Shown here: one piece after another, positions 54,592-64,000 of the stretch | How the letters are laid out: every line of letters begins with the position of its first letter | Position numbering within the stretch: position 1 is the first letter of the stretch | Source: Kosakonia sp. SMBL-WEM22 | GTDB lineage: Bacteria; Pseudomonadota; Gammaproteobacteria; Enterobacterales; Enterobacteriaceae | NCBI RefSeq assembly: GCF_014490785.1 | Contig: NZ_CP051488.1 | Location: 4,278,001 to 4,342,000, forward strand | DNA length: 64,000 bases | Direction: 5' to 3' | Translations under genes and position numbers: made by a program | Notes under the pieces: generated by a model | What the model saw: the letters and a program-made list of their open reading frames with translations, nothing else | Database searches by the model: none | Told to the model about the DNA's origin: nothing

Positions 54592-54610
54592 GCCCGGCGC
54601 TCTGCCGGGC
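54592..54610. terminator. Hairpin between J-domain gene and yqjH
   Basis: GCCCGGC-GCTCT-GCCGGGC, a 7-bp GC-rich stem, follows the J-domain gene stop and precedes the end of convergent yqjH. Confidence 0.65.
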
Positions 54611-54615
54611 CGCAG

Positions 54616-55386
54616 CTACTTTTTATGCCAGTAAGCCTGCGCGCGAACGCACTGCTGATCGATGGTGTCCGTTTCAAACTGCGCCTTCAGCGCTTTCACC
54701 ACCTCCCCCTCCCCGGTCAGCCAGATAAAATAGTCCTCATCCGGCACCGTTAGCGTTGCCAGCTTTTCTGCCACTCTCTGCGGCTGATGCCCAATCACAT
54801 ACTCAATATCAAAACCCTCCAGGTGTGCGAGGTAGTCCTGATAAGCGGCATTGTCGATGGTCACCAGCGCCTTCACCTGCGGGCACCGCGCGAGCTGGCT
54901 TATCGCTTCCAGACGGCGACGCAGTGCCGGCATACCTGACTCATCGCACACATAGAGCTGCCAGACATAATCTTCCGGTACTACCAGCGAACCGCGCGGC
55001 CCGCCGATGGTCAATTGATCGCCGGCCTGCGCGTGAAGCGCCCACGTGCTCGCCACACCGCCATCGTGAATATAAAAATCGAGAGTCAGTTCATGGCGGC
55101 TGGCGTCATAGAGCGGCGTATAGTCGCGCGACTGTGGACGCGGCCCATCGCCCCAGTCTATGCCCTCATCCGTTACCACTGGCGGAACAAAAGGCGTGCC
55201 CGCTTGCGGGAAGAAAACTTTGGTATGGTCGTCGAAACCGCGTGAACTAAAGCCATCGAGCTGCTCGCCGCCAAGTACAACGCGTTGAAAGCCCTCGCTT
55301 GCCCGCTCAATGCGCAAAACGGTTAACTGGCGAAAACGCAGCTCATTGCGTACGCGCTGCGGATAGCGTGAAGGAGTTGTGGTCAT
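54616..55386 (-). CDS. yqjH: NADPH-dependent ferric-chelate reductase YqjH
   Basis: The 256-residue siderophore-interacting protein has the FAD-binding barrel (VPPVVTDEGIDWG; PRPQSRDYTPLYDASR about 82-97, with the RxYTxR-like flavin motif) and the SIP NAD(P)H domain (DESGMPALRRRLEAI; EDYFIWLTGEGEVVKALK near the end). It reduces Fe3+ in siderophores, releasing iron. It is divergent from its regulator gene yqjI, with a Fur-like site and two YqjI-type palindromes between them. Confidence 0.95.
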   Translation of the reverse strand: MTTTPSRYPQRVRNELRFRQLTVLRIERASEGFQRVVLGGEQLDGFSSRGFDDHTKVFFPQAGTPFVPPVVTDEGIDWGDGPRPQSRDYTPLYDASRHELTLDFYIHDGGVASTWALHAQAGDQLTIGGPRGSLVVPEDYVWQLYVCDESGMPALRRRLEAISQLARCPQVKALVTIDNAAYQDYLAHLEGFDIEYVIGHQPQRVAEKLATLTVPDEDYFIWLTGEGEVVKALKAQFETDTIDQQCVRAQAYWHKK

Positions 55387-55409
55387 AATCGGCCCTACTG
55401 AATGTGAAA

Positions 55410-55421
55410 TAGATATATCTA
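55410..55421. promoter_or_regulatory. YqjI operator palindrome, yqjH-proximal
   Basis: TAGATATATCTA is a perfect 12-bp palindrome near the yqjH start. The same word recurs at 55595-55606 near yqjI. Confidence 0.65.
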
Positions 55422-55431
55422 AATTTTGTGC

Positions 55432-55450
55432 AAATGATAATGATTGTTGT
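55432..55450. promoter_or_regulatory. Fur-box-like site in yqjH-yqjI region
   Basis: AAATGATAATGATTGTTGT contains the GATAATGAT half and most of a 7-1-7 Fur site. Fur repression of yqjH is known in E. coli. Confidence 0.6.
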
Positions 55451-55582
55451 TTGTGGTAAAGGCAAGATTTTTTAAGATATAGCCATAGCTAAACGCACAC
55501 TCTGCTAAATCGATAAAATTAATATTTATATATCAATAATATAAACAACAAAAATCAATCAAGCCTGTTAAAACACCCTATT

Positions 55583-55606
55583 TTAGATATATATTAGATA
55601 TATCTA
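55583..55606. promoter_or_regulatory. YqjI operator, yqjI-proximal
   Basis: TAGATATATATTAGATATATCTA: a complete TAGATATATCTA palindrome (55595-55606) preceded by another TAGATATAT half. It lies 19 bases before the yqjI start and would allow autorepression. Confidence 0.65.
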
Positions 55607-55624
55607 ATAATAACGGAGAGTAAG

Positions 55625-56137
55625 ATGCGCCATTCCCACGACAACCACGATAACGAACGCCACGGCGGCCGTCGCCAGCGCTTTTTTGGTCACGGGGAGT
55701 TACGCCTGGTGGTACTGCATCTGCTGCGCGACAGCGCAAGCCATGGCTATGAGCTTATCAAAGCTATTGAAACGCTGACCGAGGGAAACTACACCCCCAG
55801 CCCCGGGGTGATTTACCCGACTCTCGAACTGTTGCGCGACCAGCAGTTGATCACTATCAGCGATGAGGAGAATGGGCGCAGAGTGATTGCGATAACGCGG
55901 CATGGTCAGCAGTGGCTGGATGAGAGCCAGCAGCAGCTGGCGCAGATTCTGGAGCGGATCAAAGGGCGTAACGTCGGCTATCAGTTGCGCAGAGATCCGC
56001 AGATGAAGCGGGCGCTGGCAAATTTTAAAGCCGTGCTCGACTTGCGCGTGAATCAGCAAGCGCTTAGCGCCGCGCAGCTTAAACAGATAATTGGCATTAT
56101 CGACCGCGCGGCGCTGGAGATATCTCAGCTGGATTAA
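55625..56137 (+). CDS. yqjI: PadR-family metal-responsive repressor YqjI, short form
   Basis: The 170 residues match E. coli YqjI from RRQRFFGHGELRLVVL onward, with the PadR winged helix (SHGYELIKAIETLTEGNYTP, PSPGVIYPTLELLRDQQLI) and the C-terminal FKAVLDLRVNQQ helix. The N-terminus is only MRHSHDNHDNERHGG, so the long Cys/His-rich nickel-binding extension of E. coli YqjI (about 37 residues more) is missing and no Cys remains there. It should repress yqjH and itself. It ends 4 bases inside the convergent chemoreceptor gene. Confidence 0.92.
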   Translation: MRHSHDNHDNERHGGRRQRFFGHGELRLVVLHLLRDSASHGYELIKAIETLTEGNYTPSPGVIYPTLELLRDQQLITISDEENGRRVIAITRHGQQWLDESQQQLAQILERIKGRNVGYQLRRDPQMKRALANFKAVLDLRVNQQALSAAQLKQIIGIIDRAALEISQLD

Positions 56138-57696
56138 GCCTGCATTGGCGCTTCACGCAGGCGGAACACTTTGACCAGTTCGCGCAAATGAAGCGCCTGG
56201 TCATTCAGTGCCGCCGCCGCGGCAACGGACTCTTCCACCAGGCTTGAGTTCTGCTGAGTGGTGGAGTCAATCAGGCCAATCGCGCTATTGATCTGCGAAA
56301 TGCCGTCGGTCTGCTCGCGGCTCGCCTGGCCGATTTCACGCAGGATCACATCCATCTCTTCAACGTTGGTCACCATTCCGTTAATCAGTGAGCTGGCTCT
56401 CTCCACCAGCGCCATCCCTTCACGCGTCTGGCTGGCCGAACTCTCAATCAGATGGCGAATATCGTTCGCCGATGAGGCGCTTTTTTGTGCCAGTTGACGC
56501 ACTTCGCCCGCCACCACGGCAAAACCACGGCCATGCTCACCGGCACGCGCCGCTTCTACCGCGGCGTTCAACGCAAGGATATTGGTCTGGAAGGCAATGG
56601 CATCAATCAGGTTGATGATGTCGGACATGCGGTTAGAAGTGTCATTGATAACGCGCATCTTCTCAGTGACCTGCATCATCATCTCGCCATTGCTTTTCAC
56701 CACCGTCGCGGCATCCGCCGAGAGCGTTGAGGCTTCGGAGGTGTGGTCGGCAGTGTTCTTCACGGTTGCGGTGATCTGCTCCATGGAAGCCGCGGTCTGC
56801 TCAACGGAACTCGCCTGCTCTTCCGTTCGCGCCGCCAGGTCCTGGTTACCGGCAACAATCTGCGCCGCTGCGCTGGAGATATTTTCAGAACCGTTTTGCA
56901 CCTGATGCACAATCTCTACCAGACGATTTTTCATCTCCATCAGTGCGCGCAACAGCGTACCGGTTTCATCGCGGTGGTGAGAGTTAATCGAACGGGTTAA
57001 GTCGCCATCGGCAATCGCTTCAGCAAAAGTGACGGCTTCCCTAAGCGGACGGGTGATCATACGCGCGATCGCCACGCCAATCAGGCTGCCAAGAGCAATA
57101 CTGATCGCAGCAAGCACAATCAGTAGCAGGCGGTTAGAGCCGAAGTCTTTCTGCACCTGATCACCTGCGTCGCGCATCTGCTGATCCTGGATCGCGATCA
57201 GCGACTGCACCTTCGCTTTATAGGCATTCTGGACGTTGATGGTGTTGGTCATCATCTCCTGGATGGCGGCCGGGCGATCGTTACGCTTTACGGCATCAAG
57301 GATGCGAAAACGGGAGTCGAGGTACTGCTGGCGCACGGTGCGGATGTCAGCAAGGATCTGCTGCGACTGCTCGTCGCGCAGGTTTTTCGATAAATCTGCC
57401 AGTAAGGCTGTAATACGCGCGCTGATAGCCGCCAGCTCTTTCTGAGAGTTAGCCGACCATTTGCCGTCAGTATCTAACAGCATTAATTGTTGCGTGCTGA
57501 CAAACGTCTGGAAATTATCAATTAGCTGGTTTGCTTTTACGGTAGTGGGATAATCCTCATGTACAATTTCCTGCATACCGTTATTGGCGCGATTAAGACT
57601 AAAAAGCGAGAAACAGGAGCTCACCACCATTAATACAATAAAGAATCCGAATGCCAGAAATAATTTCGTACCGATTTTTACATCATGTAAAAACAT
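56134..57696 (-). CDS. Methyl-accepting chemotaxis protein (4HB sensor)
   Basis: The 520-residue receptor has TM1 (about 8-30), a periplasmic four-helix bundle (about 35-185), TM2 (about 188-212), HAMP (about 212-265, MITRPLREAVTFAEAIADGD) and a signalling domain with the hairpin tip IDAIAFQTNILALNAAVEAARA (quoted in part; about 375-395). It lacks the C-terminal NWETF-type pentapeptide that binds CheR/CheB, so it is likely a low-abundance receptor. The ligand is unknown. E. coli does not have a receptor between yqjI and aer. A sigma-28 promoter lies 107 bases upstream. Confidence 0.93.
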   Translation of the reverse strand: MFLHDVKIGTKLFLAFGFFIVLMVVSSCFSLFSLNRANNGMQEIVHEDYPTTVKANQLIDNFQTFVSTQQLMLLDTDGKWSANSQKELAAISARITALLADLSKNLRDEQSQQILADIRTVRQQYLDSRFRILDAVKRNDRPAAIQEMMTNTINVQNAYKAKVQSLIAIQDQQMRDAGDQVQKDFGSNRLLLIVLAAISIALGSLIGVAIARMITRPLREAVTFAEAIADGDLTRSINSHHRDETGTLLRALMEMKNRLVEIVHQVQNGSENISSAAAQIVAGNQDLAARTEEQASSVEQTAASMEQITATVKNTADHTSEASTLSADAATVVKSNGEMMMQVTEKMRVINDTSNRMSDIINLIDAIAFQTNILALNAAVEAARAGEHGRGFAVVAGEVRQLAQKSASSANDIRHLIESSASQTREGMALVERASSLINGMVTNVEEMDVILREIGQASREQTDGISQINSAIGLIDSTTQQNSSLVEESVAAAAALNDQALHLRELVKVFRLREAPMQA

Positions 57697-57802
57697 ATCT
57701 TCTCCGTGGATTTGAATGTCTTGCTGACAAAAGCCTTGAACCCTAATTCAGAAGGCACGCTTAAGTCCCCGGCGCGAATGGAATGCCTGTCGCCACCAGA
57801 CG

Positions 57803-57829
57803 TTATCGGTAACGTAAATGCTAACTTTA
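57803..57829 (-). promoter_or_regulatory. Sigma-28 (FliA) promoter of the chemoreceptor gene
   Basis: On the minus strand TAAAGTTA-N11-ACCGATAA matches the flagellar consensus TAAAGTTT-N11-GCCGATAA at 14 of 16 positions, upstream of the gene starting at 57696. Confidence 0.85.
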
Positions 57830-58082
57830 TGAGTTTGATCGTTTTTTTATTAAATTAATTGCTTACTGGATAGCCATCAACTATCAATACGGCGTCATTG
57901 ATCGTTATTTGTTTCTATAACTTATTATTCCGGTAATATATTAATGGGAGTTAACTACAGTTAATGAGAAATTAAATTTCATGCTAACTATTTTATTCAA
58001 CCCGAGCCTGAAAAGACTTCACTTAATAAAAAATTAACAATTAATAAAAAATCATCAACAAAAAAATGGATGAGTAGAAATA
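57830..58082. other. AT-rich spacer between aer terminator and MCP promoter
   Basis: No gene or clear site is seen in this stretch. Confidence 0.5.
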
Positions 58083-58085
58083 AAA

Positions 58086-58114
58086 AAACCGCCAGCAAAG
58101 ATGGCGGTTTTTTT
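58086..58114 (-). terminator. Terminator of aer
   Basis: AAACCGCCA-GCAAAGA-TGGCGGTTT flanked by A and T runs. It lies 13 bases beyond the aer stop. Confidence 0.9.
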
Positions 58115-58127
58115 AATTAAATATCTT

Positions 58128-59648
58128 TTAGTGTAAAACGGAAACGGCGTCCTGCAGCCGACCCGCGCGCTGTTTCACCATTGACGATACTTCTGCGCTC
58201 TGCTCAACAAGGCCGGCATTTTTCTGCGTAATGGCATCCAGCTCCGCCACGGCGCGCGTCAAATCCGCCAGGCCAGTAGCCTGCTCCGAAGTAGACTGGC
58301 TGATCTGGGCAATCAAGGCAGTGACATCTTTTACCTGAGCCACAATATCGTCCATGGTCCGCCCAGCTGCGTGAACCTGTTCGGAGCCGGACTGCACTTT
58401 GCTGGCGCTGGCATCAATCAGTTTACGAATATCATTCGCGGCGTTAGCGCTGCGGCTTGCCAGGTGGCGCACTTCACCGGCAACCACCGCGAAGCCTTTA
58501 CCCTGTTCCCCTGCGCGCGCGGCCTCGACCGCAGCATTCAGCGCCAGGATATTGGTCTGGAAAGCAATATCGTTAATCAGCGCAGTGATAGAGCCGATAC
58601 GCTGTGTGCTGTCGGCAATTTCATCCATGGTTTTCACCACCGTTTCCATCGCTTTACCGCCGTGAGCAGCGGCGTTACTGGCGGAGCTGGAGAGCTTATC
58701 CGCTGCTGACGCCGTTTCCGAGTTGCTCTGAACCGACGCGGCCATCTGGCCCATTGTCGCCACAGTCTGCTGCACGTTTACTACCGTCTGGCGCGTGCGC
58801 TCATTTAAATCATCATTGCCCTTCGCCAGCGTTTCGCTGCCGTTAAGCACGCTACTCACCTGACCAGAAACATCATTAATCAACCAGCGGCACATCAGCC
58901 CCAGCTGTCCGACAGAGCGCAGGATCAGCCCCACTTCATCGCTACGGTTAAGGAAATCGACGCTGTTACGCTCGCTCGTCGCTACACTCAGCGCCTGCTG
59001 CGCCACATTCTCGACCGGGCGAACAATCTGCCACTCAAACGCCAGCGCCCCCAGGAACGTTACCACTGTACTGACCAGCATCGATACAGGATGCGCGCCG
59101 GTAAACCACAGCGCCGCTAGCTGCGCTACCCACAGCAGCGCCATGACGCTGCGCGCCCGCCAGCGCAGCGGAAGCGTGGCTATTTTCCCCAGCATACCTT
59201 TACCCAGCACCAGCCCTTTATGCAGGCGCTTTTTGCTGCGCCCCTCATTTAATGCACTATAGAGCGGTTCAACTGCCGCGATCTCCTGCTCCGTCGCGCG
59301 GGTACGGATCGACATATAGCCGGTCACTTCACCGTTACGCACCATCGGAATAGCATTTGCACGCACCCAGTAGTGATCGCCATTTTTACGACGGTTTTTC
59401 ACAATACCGCTCCACGGCTCGCCCTGTTTCAGGGTGAACCACATATCGGCAAATGCCGCTTTCGGCATATCGGGGTGGCGTACAAGGTTGTGGGGTTGGC
59501 CATTTAACTCATGAAGGTGGTAACCGCTGGCGTGAATAAACGCATCGTTAGCGTGAGTGATGTAGCTCTGCGTATCAGTGGTGGACATCAGCGTGGCGTC
59601 ATCGTCCAGCGGGAAGTTGCGCTGGCTGACATAAAGAGGAGAAGACAT
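58128..59648 (-). CDS. aer: Aerotaxis receptor Aer
   Basis: The 506-residue protein has an N-terminal FAD-binding PAS domain (about 1-120: NFPLDDDATLMSTTDTQSYI, HDMPK-type NLVRHPDMPKAAFADMW, YMSIRTRAT), a central hydrophobic anchor (about 165-205), HAMP-like region and an MCP signalling domain with INDIAFQTNILALNAAVEA. It has no periplasmic domain. It senses electron-transport redox state through FAD. Length matches E. coli Aer. Confidence 0.96.
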   Translation of the reverse strand: MSSPLYVSQRNFPLDDDATLMSTTDTQSYITHANDAFIHASGYHLHELNGQPHNLVRHPDMPKAAFADMWFTLKQGEPWSGIVKNRRKNGDHYWVRANAIPMVRNGEVTGYMSIRTRATEQEIAAVEPLYSALNEGRSKKRLHKGLVLGKGMLGKIATLPLRWRARSVMALLWVAQLAALWFTGAHPVSMLVSTVVTFLGALAFEWQIVRPVENVAQQALSVATSERNSVDFLNRSDEVGLILRSVGQLGLMCRWLINDVSGQVSSVLNGSETLAKGNDDLNERTRQTVVNVQQTVATMGQMAASVQSNSETASAADKLSSSASNAAAHGGKAMETVVKTMDEIADSTQRIGSITALINDIAFQTNILALNAAVEAARAGEQGKGFAVVAGEVRHLASRSANAANDIRKLIDASASKVQSGSEQVHAAGRTMDDIVAQVKDVTALIAQISQSTSEQATGLADLTRAVAELDAITQKNAGLVEQSAEVSSMVKQRAGRLQDAVSVLH

Positions 59649-59699
59649 GATTGCGTCCTGTGCAGGTTATATTGCCGTGAAAAAATTATTGCGAATGTT

Positions 59700-59726
59700 A
59701 TTTCGGCGATAATGAATTTATCTTTA
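59700..59726 (-). promoter_or_regulatory. Sigma-28 (FliA) promoter of aer
   Basis: On the minus strand TAAAGATA-N11-GCCGAAAT fits the FliA consensus, 52 bases upstream of the aer start. Confidence 0.8.
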
Positions 59727-60017
59727 GTTGTTAAATTTGATTTAGATCGCAAATTGGCAGAAATCCCTGATTTTGATAGGATTGTTAAAGTATTGATTTT
59801 AATAGTTTCACTTTGAAAACAGTTAGTCACGCTTACCGCTTATGCCCCATTTTCATGCATTCGACGCACTTTTTTGGCGCAAAGGGCTTTTTCCCCCTCT
59901 CTCCGATCGTTTATTAACACTGCTGTAACCTATTTTTTGCCTAAGCGGCATGATTAAATCTTGTACAATTTGACTTTCACTTGGCGTTTATCCCGATTTC
60001 ACTGCTCCCCGCCGAAG

Positions 60018-60033
60018 TGGCGTAATCCCTGCA
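60018..60033 (+). promoter_or_regulatory. Sigma-54 promoter of patA
   Basis: TGGCGTAATCCCTGCA has the invariant GG-N10-GC of sigma-54 promoters and lies 46 bases before the patA start. E. coli patA is known to be nitrogen controlled. Confidence 0.75.
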
Positions 60034-60078
60034 ATACTTTAATCAGTATCATGTGATACGCGACTCCTGGAGCTTATT

Positions 60079-61458
<1,380 letters not shown>

Positions 61459-61462
61459 CCCC

Positions 61463-61622
61463 TGCCCGATGGCGCTTCGCTTATCGGGTCTACAAACAGC
61501 TCCCCGTAGGCCGGATAAGGCGTTAGCCGCCATCCGGCGCTTCTGCCCGATGGCGCTTCGCTTATCGGGCCTACAATCAGCTCCCCGTAGGCCGGATAAG
61601 GCGCAGCCGCCATCCGGCATTT
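61463..61622. repeat. BIME (tandem REP units) between patA and fadH
   Basis: Alternating units GCCCGATGGCGCTTCGCTTA and GTAGGCCGGATAAGGCG...CATCCGGC occur twice each, in opposite orientations. This is a typical enterobacterial BIME that may stabilise patA mRNA and bind gyrase or IHF. Confidence 0.9.
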
Positions 61623-61746
61623 TCTCCGCCCGCGCTTTTTTGAATCCCATCACAATCATTTGCTCCCGCTTTTCACTTCTGTTGTCGCGACGGCTACAGT
61701 AGAACTCATCCGACCACATAACAATAATTTTACATTGGAAGAGAGC

Positions 61747-63768
61747 ATGAGCCACTACCCGTCACTGTTTGCCCCGCTGGATCTGGGTTTTACCCAGCTT
61801 AAAAACCGTGTGCTGATGGGGTCAATGCACACCGGTCTGGAGGAGCGCCCGGACGGCGCAGAGCGGCTGGCGGCCTTCTACGCCGAACGCGCCCGGCACG
61901 GGGTGGCGCTGATAGTTACAGGCGGCATTTCGCCTGCCCTCTCCGGCGTAACAATGGAAGGTGCCGCGGTGCTGAACAATATCAGCCAGCTACCGCACCA
62001 TCGCCACATTACCGACGCGGTACATCAGGAGGGGGGGAAAATCGCGCTACAGATCCTCCATACTGGTCGCTACAGCTTTCAGCCCAACCTGGTCGCGCCC
62101 TCTGCCATTCAGGCTCCTATCAACCGCTTCAAACCTCACGAACTGAGCCATGATGAGATTCTTAGCCTGATTGAGGATTTCGCCCGCTGCGCGCATCTGG
62201 CCCAGCAGGCCGGTTACGACGGCGTTGAGGTGATGGGCTCAGAAGGCTATCTGATTAACCAGTTTCTCGCGGCGCGCACCAACCAGCGTGAAGATGAATG
62301 GGGCGGTGATTACGCTCGCCGGATGCGTTTTCCACTCGAAGTAGTGCGCGCGATCCGTGAGCGCGTCGGGGAGCACTTCATCCTGATCTATCGCCTGTCG
62401 ATGCTCGATCTGGTGGAGGGTGGCGGCACGCTGGATGAGACCATCGCGCTGGCGCAGGCCGTTGAAGCGGCAGGCGCTACGCTGATCAATACCGGGATCG
62501 GCTGGCATGAAGCGCGGATCCCCACCATAGCCACACCGGTGCCGCGCGGGGCGTTTAGCTGGGTGACGCGCAAGTTGAAAGGCAAAGTCAACGTCCCGCT
62601 GATCACCACCAACCGCATTAATGATCCACAGGTGGCCGAAGCGATCCTTGCCCGTAACGATGCGGATATGGTGTCAATGGCGCGCCCTTTCCTCGCTGAT
62701 GCGGAGCTGCTAAGCAAAGCGCAGAGCGGCCGGGAAGAGGAGATCAACACCTGCATTGGCTGCAACCAGGCGTGTCTGGATCAGATCTTTTACGGCAAAG
62801 TGACCTCCTGCCTGGTCAACCCGCGCGCCTGCCATGAAACGCTGATGCCAATCTACCCGGCAGAGCAGAAAAAAAACCTCGCGGTGGTCGGCGCAGGCCC
62901 CGCCGGGCTCGCTTTTGCGGTGAATGCCGCCGCGCGCGGTCACAGCGTGACGCTGTTTGATGCACAAGCAGAGATCGGCGGGCAGTTTAACGTCGCCAAA
63001 CAGATCCCCGGTAAAGAGGAGTTTTATGAGACCCTGCGTTACTACCGGCACATGATCGACAAAACCGGCGTTGCGCTCTGCCTGAACCAACGCGTCGATC
63101 CCGGTATGCTGACGCTGTTTGATGAGGTGATCCTGGCCTGCGGCATTGAGCCGCGCATGCCGCTTATCGACGGCATTGATCACCCGAAAGTGCTGAACTA
63201 TCTCGAGGTGTTGCGCGATAAAGCGCCGGTCGGCGAACGCGTGGCGATCGTCGGCTGCGGCGGGATCGGCTTTGATACCGCGGTCTATTTAAGCCAGCCG
63301 GGGGAGTCGACCAGCAAGAATATCGCTGAATTCTGTGTTGAGTGGGGAATTGATACCAGCCTCAATGAGGTCGGCGGCCTGCGGCCGGAAGGGCCACAGT
63401 TGCCGAAAAGCCCGCGACAGATTGTGATGCTGCAACGCAAAGCGAGCAAGCCGGGCGATGGGCTGGGGAAAACTACCGGCTGGATCCACCGCGCCACGCT
63501 GCTGTCACGCGGCGTGAAGATGATCCCGGCGGTGAGCTACCAGAAGATTGACGATGAGGGTTTGCATATTCTGGTCGGCGGCGAGCCGCAGGTGCTGGCA
63601 GTGGATAATGTGGTGATCTGTGCAGGCCAGGAGCCGCGACGCGAGCTGGCCGAACCGCTGCGCGAAGCCGGTAAGCCAGTGCATTTGATTGGCGGCTGCG
63701 ACGTGGCGATGGAGTTGGATGCCCGCCGGGCGATAGCGCAGGGTACGCAACTGGCATTAACCATTTAG
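61747..63768 (+). CDS. fadH: 2,4-dienoyl-CoA reductase (NADPH)
   Basis: I chose ATG 61747 (MSHYPSLFAPLDLGFTQLKN) after GGAAGAG; a longer frame from 61660 lacks homology. The 673 residues comprise an Old-Yellow-Enzyme-type TIM barrel with FMN (1-about 330), the 4Fe-4S ligands CIGCNQACLD...C (about 336-354) and an FAD/NADPH domain (VVGAGPAGLAFAVNAAARG about 380, VAIVGCGGIGFDTAVYL about 500). It reduces the 4,5 double bond of dienoyl-CoA so that unsaturated fatty acids enter beta-oxidation. Confidence 0.97.
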   Translation: MSHYPSLFAPLDLGFTQLKNRVLMGSMHTGLEERPDGAERLAAFYAERARHGVALIVTGGISPALSGVTMEGAAVLNNISQLPHHRHITDAVHQEGGKIALQILHTGRYSFQPNLVAPSAIQAPINRFKPHELSHDEILSLIEDFARCAHLAQQAGYDGVEVMGSEGYLINQFLAARTNQREDEWGGDYARRMRFPLEVVRAIRERVGEHFILIYRLSMLDLVEGGGTLDETIALAQAVEAAGATLINTGIGWHEARIPTIATPVPRGAFSWVTRKLKGKVNVPLITTNRINDPQVAEAILARNDADMVSMARPFLADAELLSKAQSGREEEINTCIGCNQACLDQIFYGKVTSCLVNPRACHETLMPIYPAEQKKNLAVVGAGPAGLAFAVNAAARGHSVTLFDAQAEIGGQFNVAKQIPGKEEFYETLRYYRHMIDKTGVALCLNQRVDPGMLTLFDEVILACGIEPRMPLIDGIDHPKVLNYLEVLRDKAPVGERVAIVGCGGIGFDTAVYLSQPGESTSKNIAEFCVEWGIDTSLNEVGGLRPEGPQLPKSPRQIVMLQRKASKPGDGLGKTTGWIHRATLLSRGVKMIPAVSYQKIDDEGLHILVGGEPQVLAVDNVVICAGQEPRRELAEPLREAGKPVHLIGGCDVAMELDARRAIAQGTQLALTI

Positions 63769-63775
63769 CCCGACA

Positions 63776-63956
63776 GCAATGCCTGATGGCGCTGCGCTTA
63801 TCAGGCCTACGGGGTTCAGGAATTTGTAGGCCGGATAAGGCGTAAGCCGCCATCCGGCAAAGCACCTGATGGCGCTGCGCTTATCAGGCCTACAGGTTTT
63901 GAGAAGTTGTAGGCTGGAGAAGGCGTGAGCCGCCATCCGGCAAAACCCCTGATGGC
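63776..63956. repeat. BIME downstream of fadH
   Basis: Several alternating REP units (GCCTGATGGCGCTGCGCTTA, GTAGGCCGGATAAGGCGTAA, CACCTGATGGCGCTGCG, GTAGGCTGGAGAAGGCG, CCCCTGATGGCGCG) fill the space between convergent fadH and rlmG. The last units are imperfect. Confidence 0.88.
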
Positions 63957-63964
63957 GCGGGCGG

Positions 63965-64000
63965 TTAGCGCTTTTTACGCACTTTAACCGCTTTGAGGAT
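63965..64000 (-). CDS. rlmG: 23S rRNA m2G1835 methyltransferase RlmG, last codons only
   Basis: The minus strand reads ILKAVKVRKKR then TAA (63965-63967), matching the basic end of E. coli RlmG (VLKAVKLGRRR). Only 11 codons are inside the window. The order fadH-rlmG is conserved, although E. coli K-12 has higBA between them. Confidence 0.7.
   Translation of the reverse strand: MLKAVKVRKKR

Overview
The window is chromosomal DNA of a member of the Enterobacteriaceae. Gene order and protein sequence follow the Escherichia coli parE-tolC-glnE-rpoD-ileX-aer-patA-fadH-rlmG stretch almost gene for gene. The inserted material (TRAP transporter, J-domain protein, shortened YqjI, absence of sib RNAs between ribB and ubiK) points to a relative such as Enterobacter or Kosakonia rather than E. 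coli. I cannot name the species from this sequence alone.

Layout. 1-2650: end of a DUF2264 gene, a divergent AraC-type regulator and a RelBE-like toxin-antitoxin pair. 2658-10864: core block parE-yqiA-cpdA-yqiB-nudF (minus) and tolC-ygiB-ygiC (plus). 10914-13759: inserted dctPQM TRAP transporter. 14064-33504: core genes ygiD, zupT, a 57-residue membrane protein, ribB with its FMN riboswitch, ubiK, hldE-glnE-ygiF, ygiM, cca, uppP, folB, plsY, tsaD, the rpsU-dnaG-rpoD macromolecular synthesis operon and mug. 33631-33706: tRNA-Ile2 (ileX).

From 33707 to about 53400 ileX is followed by an AT-rich accessory island. Its first part (33707-42804) is a dead P2-like prophage bounded by a 46-bp direct repeat of the ileX 3' end. 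It keeps only late tail genes (V, I, H, G, FI, T, U, D), nearly all broken by frameshifts, in-frame stops or fusing deletions. Two textbook Ogr activator sites, a decayed invertase and three cargo genes survive. An internally deleted IS3-family element sits exactly against the right att repeat. The second part (42805-53400) holds four small membrane proteins (two are paralogues), a 1893-residue DUF4011/SF1-helicase/Vsr-like nuclease/DUF3320 protein that looks like a single-gene antiphage system, a lone macrodomain protein, and an acetyltransferase next to an acetyltransferase pseudogene. It has no visible far att site.

After a J-domain protein (53417-54586) the core order resumes: yqjH and yqjI (iron and nickel homeostasis), two chemoreceptor genes (a 4HB methyl-accepting protein and aer) each with a good sigma-28 promoter, patA with a sigma-54 promoter, fadH flanked by BIME repeats, and the last codons of rlmG.

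The most interesting region is 42800-53400, a candidate defence island. The most instructive is the prophage remnant, where the order of genetic decay can be read directly.
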